From a bacterium (GTDB lineage: Bacteria; SAR324; XYD2-FULL-50-16), in NCBI GenBank assembly GCA_024275165.1, contig JAJRZQ010000037.1:124001-188000 (forward strand): a stretch of DNA of 64,000 bases. Reading direction: 5' to 3'. The notes under the pieces are model-generated. The model was not told where the DNA came from and ran no database searches. It saw only the letters and a program-made list of their open reading frames with translations. The position numbers were made by a program, and so were the translations under genes. Positions 8,943-17,449 of the stretch are shown one piece after another; the first letter of the stretch is position 1; each line of letters starts with the position of its first letter.

Positions 8943-9559
8943 TTGACCACCTCGTAAACCTCGGCGTATTTCACCCCAATCCGCTGCCCTGCGTTTTCAG
9001 CTTCATTGCGAAAAAAATGGATCCATTTCGCCCCGGTGCGCTCCATCTCAGAGACATGGGCGCGAATCGCCTGTTCTTTGGCTTCCCAATATTGGGAGAT
9101 ATCCACATAAAAGTTCCCCCGAAAGTCCTGGGTGGAATGATACCAGTTGCTGCGATACATGAGGTAGCGAGGTACATGGCGGCAACTATGTAAAGAGGCT
9201 TTGCCTACCGCTTGGTGGTCATGGTGGATATCGCTAGTCCAATGGGCGTAAACCAACTCGATCCCTAGGTCTTGTACGATCTGTAAAATCTGGATGTTCA
9301 ACTTGTCAACAAATTCAACCTCTAGAGTTTTAAAATCGCTGCAATACATTTTTTTGACCCCCAGGATTTGCATCGCCTCTTCTGCCTCGCCCTTAGCGAC
9401 TTCACTTGAACGAACCGATTGATCGTACTGGTTGGCAAAACCGGAAACAGTGGCCACAAAAACGAAGACCTCGTCCCCTAGGGCAGCGTGACGGGCTAAA
9501 GCCCCACCGCAACCGAGTTCAACATCGTCAAAATGGGCACCAATTGCCAGTACTTTCAT
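8927..9559 (-). CDS. PIG-L family N-deacetylase
   Basis: A 210-residue protein from the ATG at 9559. The track start at 9601 adds 14 residues overlapping WbqC. MKVLAIGAHFDDVELGCGG is the PIG-L/LmbE zinc-binding motif (AHxDDxELGCGG), and HWTSDIHHDHQAVGKASL is the second, HxxDHxxVG-like metal motif. The family removes N-acetyl groups from GlcNAc-type sugars, nucleotide sugars or glycolipids. The ATGA overlap with wbqC and its place in the spsEFG block suggest that it deacetylates an intermediate or the finished acidic sugar so another acyl group can be added. The substrate is inference. Confidence 0.88.
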   Translation of the reverse strand: MKVLAIGAHFDDVELGCGGALARHAALGDEVFVFVATVSGFANQYDQSVRSSEVAKGEAEEAMQILGVKKMYCSDFKTLEVEFVDKLNIQILQIVQDLGIELVYAHWTSDIHHDHQAVGKASLHSCRHVPRYLMYRSNWYHSTQDFRGNFYVDISQYWEAKEQAIRAHVSEMERTGAKWIHFFRNEAENAGQRIGVKYAEVYEVVKWLQG

Positions 9560-10257
9560 ACTTCTCCTCGTACAAGTTTCCGGGTTCCCTCGACTCCACA
9601 ATTAAACAAGGCATCCAGGGTGCTTAAATAGGGGATAAACTCACCAAATTGTTGGGGATAAACAGGATGCTTAAACTCTTGCCAGATGACCTTAATCCCT
9701 GCTTCTAAAAAGAGATCCGGCCGCATGTAGTCTTTGGCCCCAACCCCCGAGAGATAATGGGTCGCCTCTACCTTTTTTAAAAGATCGATCAAGAGTTCAT
9801 TGCTGGCACCCACAGGGTTTAAATCGCTAGAACGCAGCAGGGGTCGCCGCAAATCTAAGAGATCCATCAACATCTCAATGGAACGCAGATTAAAATCGGC
9901 TAGCAAGCTTGGAGGAGCCTCGTAAAGCTTTTCTACCAAGGGAAAGAGTTCCATAAAATAAGGGGCTTTGCGATAATTTTGCGCTAAAAGGTTCAAATTA
10001 TTTCTGGCCCAATCCACCTTGTCGGAGAGTTGTATCTCATTGATCGCGGTATCCCTCGGTGCCTTTTGCACGCTTAAGGTGAGCCACTTTTCCCCTTGGG
10101 CTGTTTTGATCTTGTCTCGATGCGTCCAGCTCTGGCTCGTTGCGTTGACAAACTGCACATGGTCTAACACCAAATACAAATCCGCAGACACAAAACGGTG
10201 GAAAAAGCCAAGGTAGGGTACAAAATCCGGCTGGTGGATGACAACGGTTTTATTCAT
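9556..10257 (-). CDS. wbqC: WbqC-like family protein
   Basis: A 233-residue protein matching the WbqC family (PF08889): VVIHQPDFVPYLGFFHRF at the N-terminus, YLVLDHVQFVNATSQSWTHR, and later ATHYLSGVGAKDYM. Members occur in O-antigen clusters and beside amino-sugar genes. Their activity is uncertain, and acyl transfer or nucleotide-sugar chemistry has been suggested. Here it lies between an spsG-like hydrolase (4-bp overlap) and a PIG-L deacetylase (4-bp overlap). That position would suit an N-acyl replacement step after deacetylation, which is my inference. Confidence 0.85.
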   Translation of the reverse strand: MNKTVVIHQPDFVPYLGFFHRFVSADLYLVLDHVQFVNATSQSWTHRDKIKTAQGEKWLTLSVQKAPRDTAINEIQLSDKVDWARNNLNLLAQNYRKAPYFMELFPLVEKLYEAPPSLLADFNLRSIEMLMDLLDLRRPLLRSSDLNPVGASNELLIDLLKKVEATHYLSGVGAKDYMRPDLFLEAGIKVIWQEFKHPVYPQQFGEFIPYLSTLDALFNCGVEGTRKLVRGEV

Positions 10258-11201
10258 CCAAGCAGGCCTTCTAATTCTTTAACAACCCGGTCAGCCCCAT
10301 TGAGTCGAACGGTTTCCATGGCTAGGCGGCTCATTCGCGCGATCGGTAGGTCAAGTTGAAACATCGTTGAGTCAAGGTTTTCATGATATCCGGCGAATTT
10401 ACATCCTCCCAAAGATTCTAAGGCACGGCCTACTGGAACCTCGAACCACTCATTGGCAATCACGATGCAGGGCAACCCAGCGGCATTGGCTTCAAAGGGG
10501 GTAACCCCTCCGCCGGTGATCGCCAAGTCATGACGAGCCATCTCTTCCATTAGGGAAGGAACGAAAGATTTTACAACGATTTCTGGCGTGACGGCAAGCT
10601 TTAATTGGGCTTGGTGCATGAACCCAGGGCCGATAACGACGGTGATGGAGGGGTTTGATCCCTTTAAAAATTCCACGACCTTGACGCTCACTCCGTAGGT
10701 ATCCGTTCCCCCTAAAGTCACTAAGAGACTCTTTAACTCCCTACGCTGCCGTTTGTATTTTGCAATTTCGGGATTGAGCGCAAGATAATCAGCACCTTGC
10801 AAAACCCGCTTGCCCTTTAAGGTTTCATCAAAGACTAAGGGGCCAAAATTGAGATCGCTCGCCTCGGCGCCACTCCCCCGGTCGTCAAAGGTAGCGACTA
10901 GAGCCCCAGCGGCCCGCACCGCCTGTACATGCCCAAGGTCGGTATCTAAACGGTCATTGATCCAAACCTGAATCCCAAACCGCTCAATCAGGGCCGCTTC
11001 CCAAGAATTACTACTGGAATCAAAGCGGATCACTTCAAAGGGCAAGCCCGCTTGTTTTAAAATCTCTAAAGCCGGAGGATGCTCATTTAAGAGGTAAAAA
11101 AAGGCATGACCCCTTGCTTTTAGGGCCTGGACTAAGCTTAAGGAGCGGAAAAGGTGACCCATGCCCTTGGCATGGGAACTTTCTATGCAGATTGCGAACA
11201 T
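10254..11201 (-). CDS. spsG: SpsG/PseG-like nucleotide-sugar hydrolase
   Basis: Start taken at the ATG 11201 (MFAICIESSHAKGMGHLFRS), giving 315 residues. The track start at 11231 lies deep in the spsF-like gene. The MGHLFRSLSLVQAL glycine/histidine loop, VATFDDRGSGAEASDLNFGP, LLVTLGGTDTYGVSVKVVEF and ITGGGVTPFEANAAGLPCI are hallmarks of PseG/SpsG, a MurG-like GT-B fold. PseG hydrolyses UDP from UDP-2,4-diacetamido-trideoxy-hexose before condensation with phosphoenolpyruvate. It follows spsF and spsE homologues in the same order as a compact sps-type block. I would expect it to release the hexose used by the synthase. Confidence 0.82.
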   Translation of the reverse strand: MFAICIESSHAKGMGHLFRSLSLVQALKARGHAFFYLLNEHPPALEILKQAGLPFEVIRFDSSSNSWEAALIERFGIQVWINDRLDTDLGHVQAVRAAGALVATFDDRGSGAEASDLNFGPLVFDETLKGKRVLQGADYLALNPEIAKYKRQRRELKSLLVTLGGTDTYGVSVKVVEFLKGSNPSITVVIGPGFMHQAQLKLAVTPEIVVKSFVPSLMEEMARHDLAITGGGVTPFEANAAGLPCIVIANEWFEVPVGRALESLGGCKFAGYHENLDSTMFQLDLPIARMSRLAMETVRLNGADRVVKELEGLLG

Positions 11202-11863
11202 AAAGCTATTGCTTCTTCGGTTCCCAGCCAAGGGGTGGAGCTGCGTTGTACTAAATCCACCGCCCGCTGCCAGTCCTCTTTTGTATCCACGGTGAGTCTT
11301 AAGGTAGGGTCGCGCTTGGTGGTAGGAACTTCTAAGACCCCGGTTTGAAAGATTTTCGGATGTTCTTGAATGTACTCATTCACATGCTCTCGGTGATGGG
11401 GCTCTAAGCCCTCCAGCTCACTTTGTTTTAAGGCGGCAAGGCTCATGATTTCGGCCCCTACCCCTAAAGGCATCATGCCAAAGGAATGGGTGTAGGCGTT
11501 TTGTTGGTTAAGATGTAACTCGATCAGCTTTTTGAGTTCGACGATATCGGTGAAGGGATTATCGGCAGTTAGCCGCACGATGTTGGCAAAGCCATGGTAG
11601 AGGGCGCAATCTAAGTAACGCTTTAACACATCCTGCTCACTCCCGCGAAAGACCTCTACCCCTTCTTTTTTACACCATTGGGCAATGGGGCCATCCTGGG
11701 TTAAATTCGAGGTGGCGACCACGATCGGCCAAGACTGGCCCAGGCTTTTTAGGCGGCCAATGACATGGCCTAGCAGGGAAGTCGAACCAATGAGCTTTAA
11801 GACCTTGCCGGGCAGCCTGGACGAGCCCATCCGGGCTTGGATAATGATTCCAACCGGACTCAC
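11183..11863 (-). CDS. spsF: SpsF-like cytidylyltransferase for a nonulosonate-type sugar
   Basis: A 226-residue nucleotidyltransferase of the CMP-Kdo/CMP-sialate synthetase fold. The N-terminus IIIQARMGSSRLPGKVLKLI is the SpsF signature. VRLTADNPFTDIVELKKLI carries the metal-binding aspartate. It should activate the acid sugar with CTP in the cytoplasm. The ATG overlaps the end of the NeuB-family synthase by 4 bp. A glycosyltransferase for the CMP-sugar is not obvious among the neighbours. The TIGR04325 and DUF115 genes are candidates by position. Confidence 0.87.
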   Translation of the reverse strand: MSPVGIIIQARMGSSRLPGKVLKLIGSTSLLGHVIGRLKSLGQSWPIVVATSNLTQDGPIAQWCKKEGVEVFRGSEQDVLKRYLDCALYHGFANIVRLTADNPFTDIVELKKLIELHLNQQNAYTHSFGMMPLGVGAEIMSLAALKQSELEGLEPHHREHVNEYIQEHPKIFQTGVLEVPTTKRDPTLRLTVDTKEDWQRAVDLVQRSSTPWLGTEEAIALCSQSA

Positions 11864-12876
11864 GCTAGATCACCCCAGGTTAAAACCGATTCCGCTTCCA
11901 GATCATGGGCAACAGCGCGCCCTAGAACCTGCTCATAAAATTTCGGCCCAATCCCCAGCCCAGGGCGTTTGATAGCGAGATGTTCGGCGGTCAGCCGTTC
12001 CCCGGCAAGGATGGATTTTTCTAAGACTAAACTTTTACGGTTGTTTTTGCGGGTAATCGCTTCACTCTCAGCGGGTCGCTTGATCCCCGTACCCCGCATG
12101 ATCTCAAAACTACGAACGGCATCAACAATCCACTTCATTTCTACGGGATCAGCAGAGAGTTGATGATCGGGCCCCTTGGCCTGTTTGTCATAGGTAAAAT
12201 GCCGCTCAATCACCCTAGCCCCCATGGCCACAGCGGCAAGGCAGGCAACCGGGGTCAAGGTGTGATCTGAATAACCGACATCGAAACAAGGAAAAGCTTC
12301 CATCAAGGTCTGCATTGCCTTGAGGTTTACATTTTCTGGGTGCGTCGGGTAGCTGGTGATGGCATGGAGGAGGATAAGCTTATCATTCCCCTCAGCTAAA
12401 ATCGCATCGACCGATTCCTTCACCTCTCCTAGAGTACACATCCCCGTGGAGAGTAAAATTGGCTTTTTGGTTTTGGCCACATACCTTAAAAAAGGCAGGT
12501 TCACCGCATCATCAGAGCCGATTTTGTGAGCCCCAACCCCGCAGGCCTCTAAGAGGTCTACATCGGTCGGGTGGGAGGGGCTGGAAAACCAATCGAGGCC
12601 CTTTGCTTCGGCGTAAGCAAAGACCTCGTGATGCAGCTTTTCATCAATTTCAAATTGCTCAAAAAGCTCAAACTGACTGGTGACCCCAGTGTTTTCCATA
12701 TCAAAAATCGCTTTTTTGCTACTCAAGGTACTCGCTTGATAGGTTTGCAGCTTGACAGCGTCCACCCCGCAGGCAGCCGCCTCAGCGACCAAGCGTTTCG
12801 CTTCGGCTAAGGTGGTAAAATTCCCCCCGATTTCAGCGATGATATAGCAACGACCTTTTTGATAGTTTTTAAACAT
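11860..12876 (-). CDS. spsE: NeuB-family acid-sugar synthase (SpsE-like)
   Basis: A 338-residue protein with the complete NeuB TIM barrel and a C-terminal SAF/antifreeze-like domain (RPGLGIGPKFYEQVLGRAV). Barrel motifs are YIIAEIGGNFTTLAEAK, AVKLQTYQASTL, HKIGSDDAVNLPFL, LLSTGMCTLGEV, GYSDHTLTP and VIERHFTYDKQAKGPDHQLS. The family condenses a 6-carbon amino or 2,4-diamino sugar with phosphoenolpyruvate to make sialic, pseudaminic or legionaminic-type acids. Length fits the family. Together with spsF and spsG this gives a compact pathway, but the usual PseC/LegC aminotransferase is not adjacent. Confidence 0.9.
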   Translation of the reverse strand: MFKNYQKGRCYIIAEIGGNFTTLAEAKRLVAEAAACGVDAVKLQTYQASTLSSKKAIFDMENTGVTSQFELFEQFEIDEKLHHEVFAYAEAKGLDWFSSPSHPTDVDLLEACGVGAHKIGSDDAVNLPFLRYVAKTKKPILLSTGMCTLGEVKESVDAILAEGNDKLILLHAITSYPTHPENVNLKAMQTLMEAFPCFDVGYSDHTLTPVACLAAVAMGARVIERHFTYDKQAKGPDHQLSADPVEMKWIVDAVRSFEIMRGTGIKRPAESEAITRKNNRKSLVLEKSILAGERLTAEHLAIKRPGLGIGPKFYEQVLGRAVAHDLEAESVLTWGDLA

Positions 12877-12878
12877 CC

Positions 12879-13814
12879 TTATTTCTCAAGAATATAACAA
12901 TGGAATGCTGCTTCTTCCCCTTGGCATAAAGACGAATCCATTTGCGCAATGGGCTCTATAAATTGTTTTAAAATAGAGATCCATTCTTCCTTGATATCGG
13001 TTAAGTCTTCAGGGGGCAGCTTATCTACCATTTTTTTTAAAACAGGGAAGAGAGGGCGAAAGCCAACATCCCACATTTGAATCACAGTTTTAGATAAATG
13101 TCGTTGATGCCCCACAACCTTCAATTTTGCTTGGGTAAACATGGCTTCCCACTCATCGGCTGAACGGGCTTGGCGAATATTACTGGCAAAACGACCCCGA
13201 TCTAACTTCTTTAAAAAAGACCATTTTGGGTCTTGAGTATCAAGAAAGAGACTTTTATAAAAACTAAATTCAGGTAAAGTTTTATTGGGCAACATAAAAC
13301 AAGCCTTTCCCCCAACTTGCAAAATTCGACTCACCTCTGCAAACACTGCCTGAGGATTGTCTAACCAATACACTATATTTGAAAAAATTGAACGCACTGA
13401 AGTGGATTCAATAGGGAAGGCTAAATTCGCATCTCCAATCTTACTATTTTTATATAGTCCTAGATGGCTGCCTTTTTTTAGCAGGTTTTCTTTATGATCA
13501 AAAGCGAGATCAATTTGGTAATCCGGTTTTTTAACAATAACCGGATTTAATGAAGGATTATACGCATCATAGACATCTACATTCTTAAAAAAATCTCCTA
13601 ATTTATCAACCATCTGAAAAGCGTCAAACTCCGGTGAAAACTGCCCCCCGGCCCGCAAGAAAGAAAAAACACCATCCCCGCAGCCAAAATCCAGAGAAGG
13701 AGATTCAAAATAAAAATCCTTCATCGTCTGAATATCAATTTCTCTCCATAAAGCGGTTTCAGGCCGAAGCCAAAAAACACTCAATAACTGATCTAAGGTA
13801 GAGGTTTGTTTCAT
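12879..13814 (-). CDS. Class I SAM methyltransferase
   Basis: A 311-residue protein. The SAM-binding motif is SLDFGCGDGVFSFLRAGG (about residue 37), followed by an atypically long insertion, then NSKIGDANLAFPIESTSVRSI and QAVFAEVSRILQVGGKACFML, the motif II/III and post-motif regions of class I enzymes. The C-terminal 80 residues (KTVIQMWDVGFRPLFPVLKK) have no assigned function. It lies 2 bp downstream of a radical SAM gene and directly before spsE. It may act on the same unusual sugar, which is inference from position only. Confidence 0.75.
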   Translation of the reverse strand: MKQTSTLDQLLSVFWLRPETALWREIDIQTMKDFYFESPSLDFGCGDGVFSFLRAGGQFSPEFDAFQMVDKLGDFFKNVDVYDAYNPSLNPVIVKKPDYQIDLAFDHKENLLKKGSHLGLYKNSKIGDANLAFPIESTSVRSIFSNIVYWLDNPQAVFAEVSRILQVGGKACFMLPNKTLPEFSFYKSLFLDTQDPKWSFLKKLDRGRFASNIRQARSADEWEAMFTQAKLKVVGHQRHLSKTVIQMWDVGFRPLFPVLKKMVDKLPPEDLTDIKEEWISILKQFIEPIAQMDSSLCQGEEAAFHCYILEK

Positions 13815-13819
13815 AATAT

Positions 13820-14845
13820 TTATTTTCCTATTTCCTGCATTCGGTTAATGTAGTTTTTTACAATAAACTTACGCCCACTGACCGAAGATTCCTCATCCTG
13901 GGTCAACCGGGGCAAGTAACATCTACGGCAGACCTCGCTTTCTTTAAAGGCGTTTCTGTGGTGCATCTCTCGCACCGCGTTTAAGGCATCACTATGCCAG
14001 AGTTCATGAACACTTTGTTTTTTAGCGTCCCCGATCACCTCACGGCTTTCTTCATCATTCGAGCATTTCATCACCAACCCGTCAGCCCCAATGACCAGCC
14101 GTTGATACTGCTGGGGGCAGGTGAAGTTTTCAAGGTAATCAATTTCCCTATCCTTGCTCAGGTAGTCGATCAAGGGATTGAAAGCAACCAGGTCAGCGAG
14201 CGGTTCAAAGGTGTCATAGTATTCTTGAAGGTTTTCGCGTACCGCAGGCCAAATCCCTTGAACCTTGATCACCGGACGATGAACCTTTTTTTCCTCCTTG
14301 ATCCGGTTCATGGCCTTAACATTTTCCAAGAGGTCGTTGAACTTGATGGGTTTGCGGATCCGTTCATAGGTTTGCCCAACGCCGTCAATGGAAATGGTGA
14401 TCCAGTCAATCCCAGCATCGACCAATTTTTCAGAAAATTCCGGGGTCATCTTGCCCCCATGGGTTAGAGAAGAGACTTCCTTTATGCCCTTTTGTTTGGC
14501 GTAGCGAACACAATCGATAAATCGTTTATGTAAAAAAGCCTCGCCGCGTAAGCTCAAACGAATGGCAGGCACCTTGCCGCCGATTTCATCAATGATCTTG
14601 GTATACAAATCCCAATCCATTCTGGTGGTATGGACCTGCTTTTTAAAATGGTCGGTGATTGTATAACACATGGGGCAATGGAGGTTGCAGACCGAAGAAA
14701 GCTCAATATCCACTAAAAGAGGATAGCCGGAAACCCTTTGATGTTGAGCCAGTTCAGACCATTGACGGCGGTATTCTTGATAGTCTTTCTCCCACCCCTC
14801 GCCACGGTAGGCATCAAACCGCGCCTCCCTCTCGGTTGTATCCAT
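13820..14845 (-). CDS. Radical SAM/SPASM protein
   Basis: Start chosen at ATG 14845 (MDTTEREARFDAYRG), giving 341 residues. The track start at 14947 overlaps the SDR gene by 58 bp. The radical SAM cluster motif CNLHCPMC (CxxxCxxC) is near residue 55, followed by RLSLRGEAFLHKRFID. A SPASM-type C-terminus has further cysteines (FTCPQQYQRLVIGADGLVMKC and CRRCYLPR) for an auxiliary cluster. Radical SAM/SPASM enzymes in sugar loci can catalyse deamination, epimerisation or similar radical chemistry. It lies between an SDR and the spsEFG block, so a sugar or nucleotide-sugar substrate is likely. Confidence 0.85.
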   Translation of the reverse strand: MDTTEREARFDAYRGEGWEKDYQEYRRQWSELAQHQRVSGYPLLVDIELSSVCNLHCPMCYTITDHFKKQVHTTRMDWDLYTKIIDEIGGKVPAIRLSLRGEAFLHKRFIDCVRYAKQKGIKEVSSLTHGGKMTPEFSEKLVDAGIDWITISIDGVGQTYERIRKPIKFNDLLENVKAMNRIKEEKKVHRPVIKVQGIWPAVRENLQEYYDTFEPLADLVAFNPLIDYLSKDREIDYLENFTCPQQYQRLVIGADGLVMKCSNDEESREVIGDAKKQSVHELWHSDALNAVREMHHRNAFKESEVCRRCYLPRLTQDEESSVSGRKFIVKNYINRMQEIGK

Positions 14846-14889
14846 AGAATAGTTTCCCTTGTTGATGGGGATGATTCGTTCGCTCAAAA

Positions 14890-15735
14890 TTACCTCTGGT
14901 TTAACATGCTCTGAATGCCTTGCGTAAAACTTGTTTGCGGGCGCCAATTTAGCACCTCTAAGGCTTGGGAAATGTCGGCCACCACATCGGGGATCTCTTG
15001 AGGTCTAGGGGAATCAGTGGAAAAGACAGGGAGGCTCGTACCCGCCACCTTTTGAATCAAGGCTACAATCTCCCCAACAGAATAAGATTGCCCAGAACCG
15101 AGATTCAATAAATGAAACCCCGACTCAAGACGGCCGGCCCGATAAAAGGCCTCGATCACATCGTCGAGATAAATATAATCCCTTTTGGGGCTAAGGTCAA
15201 AGAGACGGATCTCTTTGCCCTCTTTGATCTGCTTTACAATTAAAGGGAGCAAAAATTCAGGCCGTTGGCCCGGGCCGAAGACATTAAAAACGCGCAACGC
15301 CGTGGCGGTGATGCCCTGATAGGTTGCCGCAAACTCAATGAGTTGCTCCCCCAAGCGTTTGGTCAAGGCGTAGGGGTTATTGGGGCTAACCGGATCTTGT
15401 TCGTTGATCGGTAAACGGGCGGGAATCCCATAAACATAGGCACTGGCATAAACCATCTTGGCAGCGTGCCGGCGGCAATAGCCTAAAGCCAACTCGGTGC
15501 CCAATACATTGGTAGCGACAAAATCACCGCCTTGCTCCCAGCTGTCAGGCACATAGCTCCGCCCAGCCAAGTGGTACAGCACCTTTGCTTTGGGAAAGGC
15601 GTTCCAACTCGCGGAATCGGCAATATCCCCATCCGACCGATCCAAGGCCTTTACCGATTGCCCTTCCGCCTCTAGCCTGGCACAAAGGGCACGGCCTAAA
15701 AAGCCCTTCCCCCCGGTCACCAGAGCATCAATCAT
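14890..15735 (-). CDS. NAD-dependent epimerase/dehydratase (extended SDR)
   Basis: A 281-residue protein with the dinucleotide motif VTGGKGFLGRALCARLEAEG and the catalytic YALTKRLGEQ (YxxxK) about 105 residues later. RVFNVFGPGQRPEFLLPL and the RDYIYLDDVIEAFYRAG motif complete the extended SDR pattern. It probably reduces or epimerises a 4-keto-6-deoxy nucleotide sugar. It overlaps the nucleotidyltransferase gene by 8 bp and follows a LegB-like dehydratase. The three genes likely make and modify one nucleotide sugar. The exact reaction cannot be read from the sequence. Confidence 0.82.
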   Translation of the reverse strand: MIDALVTGGKGFLGRALCARLEAEGQSVKALDRSDGDIADSASWNAFPKAKVLYHLAGRSYVPDSWEQGGDFVATNVLGTELALGYCRRHAAKMVYASAYVYGIPARLPINEQDPVSPNNPYALTKRLGEQLIEFAATYQGITATALRVFNVFGPGQRPEFLLPLIVKQIKEGKEIRLFDLSPKRDYIYLDDVIEAFYRAGRLESGFHLLNLGSGQSYSVGEIVALIQKVAGTSLPVFSTDSPRPQEIPDVVADISQALEVLNWRPQTSFTQGIQSMLNQR

Positions 15736-16441
15736 GAATAAACCGACTTTTCATGGATTCAAATTCATCAATCGCCTTGGCATAGTCATCAGGGCGACCG
15801 ATATCCAACCAATAACCCTCAAAAGGGCGCACCTGGGCAGGGGTTCCCAAAGAGAGCAGATCCAGCATCAGGTTATCAAAGCCATAGGCTTTGTTTTCAG
15901 GGATTTTAGCCAAAGCTGTTTTTCCGACCATATAAACGCCCATGCTGACCTCATAGGCGACCCCGGGCTTTTCTCTGAACCCGGTCAGTTGGCCGGAGTT
16001 GTTTGTATCCAACACTCCGTAATCAATTTTGTGTTCCCGCCGCATGGAAGAGATGGTAAAGATGTTCCCTTTGGCGATATGCTCATCGTGAAATTGGGCA
16101 AAATCCAGATCGGTCAAAATATCACCGTTTAAGACCAAGAAGTTTGCCGGTAAATCTTGAATCAAACGCAGGGGCCCCATAGTGCCTAGGGGTTGATCTT
16201 CTAAGGAGTAATCAATACGGATGCCCCAGCGTTCGCCGTTTTGAAAAAAGGCCTTGATGATCTCTGCCTGATGGTTGACTGCCAGGGTAATGTGATCAAA
16301 GCCCGCTCGCGCTAATTGGCGGACGATCACCTCTAGAATCGGATAATCCCCAATCGGCATCAAGGGCTTGGGCAATACCACCGTATAGGGGCGTAGCCTA
16401 GTTCCTTTTCCTCCCGCTAAAATAACCGCGCGTCTAGACAT
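15728..16441 (-). CDS. Sugar-1-phosphate nucleotidyltransferase
   Basis: A 237-residue protein with the nucleotidyltransferase signature AVILAGGKGTRLRPYTVVLPKPLMPIGD at its N-terminus (residues 5-32), FLVLNGDILTDLDFAQF for metal binding and FEGYWLDIGRPDDYAKA near the end. It makes an NDP-sugar from a sugar-1-phosphate. It resembles the PtmE-type enzyme without CBS domains that supplies a GDP-sugar to LegB in legionaminic acid synthesis. The LegB-like gene overlaps it by 8 bp, which supports that comparison. Nucleotide specificity is not visible. Confidence 0.83.
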   Translation of the reverse strand: MSRRAVILAGGKGTRLRPYTVVLPKPLMPIGDYPILEVIVRQLARAGFDHITLAVNHQAEIIKAFFQNGERWGIRIDYSLEDQPLGTMGPLRLIQDLPANFLVLNGDILTDLDFAQFHDEHIAKGNIFTISSMRREHKIDYGVLDTNNSGQLTGFREKPGVAYEVSMGVYMVGKTALAKIPENKAYGFDNLMLDLLSLGTPAQVRPFEGYWLDIGRPDDYAKAIDEFESMKSRFIHD

Positions 16442-17414
16442 TAAATTGATCCGCCTTATATCGTTTCAGGTTTTCTGGTTGCCGTAACCATTCAATGGTT
16501 TGCTCCAAACCGGCTCGCAGGCTGTATTGGGGTTGATGCCCCGTTAAAGATTGGATGAGGCTGTTGTCACAGACCAAGCGTTCTACCTCGCTATTGGCGG
16601 GGCGCAAGCGTTGTGCGTCACATTCAATCTCTACCGGATTTCCTACGATCTCCGCGATCAGCTTCACCGTATCTTCGATGGAAATCTCTGTTCCTGAGCC
16701 AATATTCACCGTCTTGCCCAAGGCGTCATCACAGCCTGCGAGGTCGATAAAGCCCTGGCAGGTATCTAAGACAAAATTAAAATCCCTTGTGGGGCTCAAG
16801 GCACCGAGTTTAATCTTTTTATAGCCGCTTAAAAGCTGGGTAATCACCGTGGGGATCACCGCTCTTGCCGATTGACGGGGGCCGTAGGTATTAAAAGGCC
16901 GGGCAATGACTATTGGCAGGTCGAAACTGCTGTAATAACTATATGCCAAGGCATCAGCCCCAATCTTGGTAGCCGAGTAAGGGGACTGGGCTTGTAGAGG
17001 ATGCTCTTCACTAATGGGCACAAAGCGAGCCGTTCCATATACTTCGCTGGTCGAGGTGTGGATGACGCGTCCTACCCCTGTATCCTTCGCTGCCTGTAAG
17101 ATATTCAGAGTTCCCTGCACATTGGTATCCACATAACTGGAAGGGGCCTGGTAAGAATAGGGGATGGCGATTAAGGCAGCCAAGTGAAAAACGGTGTCGA
17201 TCCCTTCACAGATTCGGCGCGTTTGAGCGGGGTCGCGGATATCCCCAAGTACCACCTCCACTTCTTTTTTAAAGGGAGAGTCATCCAGCCATCCCCAACT
17301 GGAAAAGGAGTTGTACTGGCAGAGCGCGCGAACCTGAAACCCTGCTTGAACTAAGGTTTCGCTAAGATGTGAGCCGATAAATCCGTCAGCGCCGGTAACA
17401 AGAACTTGTTTCAT
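16434..17414 (-). CDS. legB: LegB-like nucleotide-sugar 4,6-dehydratase
   Basis: A 326-residue extended SDR. The N-terminus VLVTGADGFIGSHLSETLV, followed by YNSFSSWGWLDDSPF, is characteristic of the LegB/NAD-dependent 4,6-dehydratase group. The catalytic motif is SPYSATKIGADALAYSYY, and RPFNTYGPRQSARAVIPTVI completes the pattern. LegB makes a 4-keto-6-deoxy sugar from GDP-GlcNAc, the entry to legionaminic acid. With the SpsE/F/G homologues downstream this suggests a nonulosonate-type product. The matching LegC aminotransferase is not visible, so the gene may serve another deoxysugar. Confidence 0.75.
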   Translation of the reverse strand: MKQVLVTGADGFIGSHLSETLVQAGFQVRALCQYNSFSSWGWLDDSPFKKEVEVVLGDIRDPAQTRRICEGIDTVFHLAALIAIPYSYQAPSSYVDTNVQGTLNILQAAKDTGVGRVIHTSTSEVYGTARFVPISEEHPLQAQSPYSATKIGADALAYSYYSSFDLPIVIARPFNTYGPRQSARAVIPTVITQLLSGYKKIKLGALSPTRDFNFVLDTCQGFIDLAGCDDALGKTVNIGSGTEISIEDTVKLIAEIVGNPVEIECDAQRLRPANSEVERLVCDNSLIQSLTGHQPQYSLRAGLEQTIEWLRQPENLKRYKADQFNV

Positions 17415-17449
17415 CTTTTTAGTCTATGCTGTTGCCAATCTCAGTCAGC

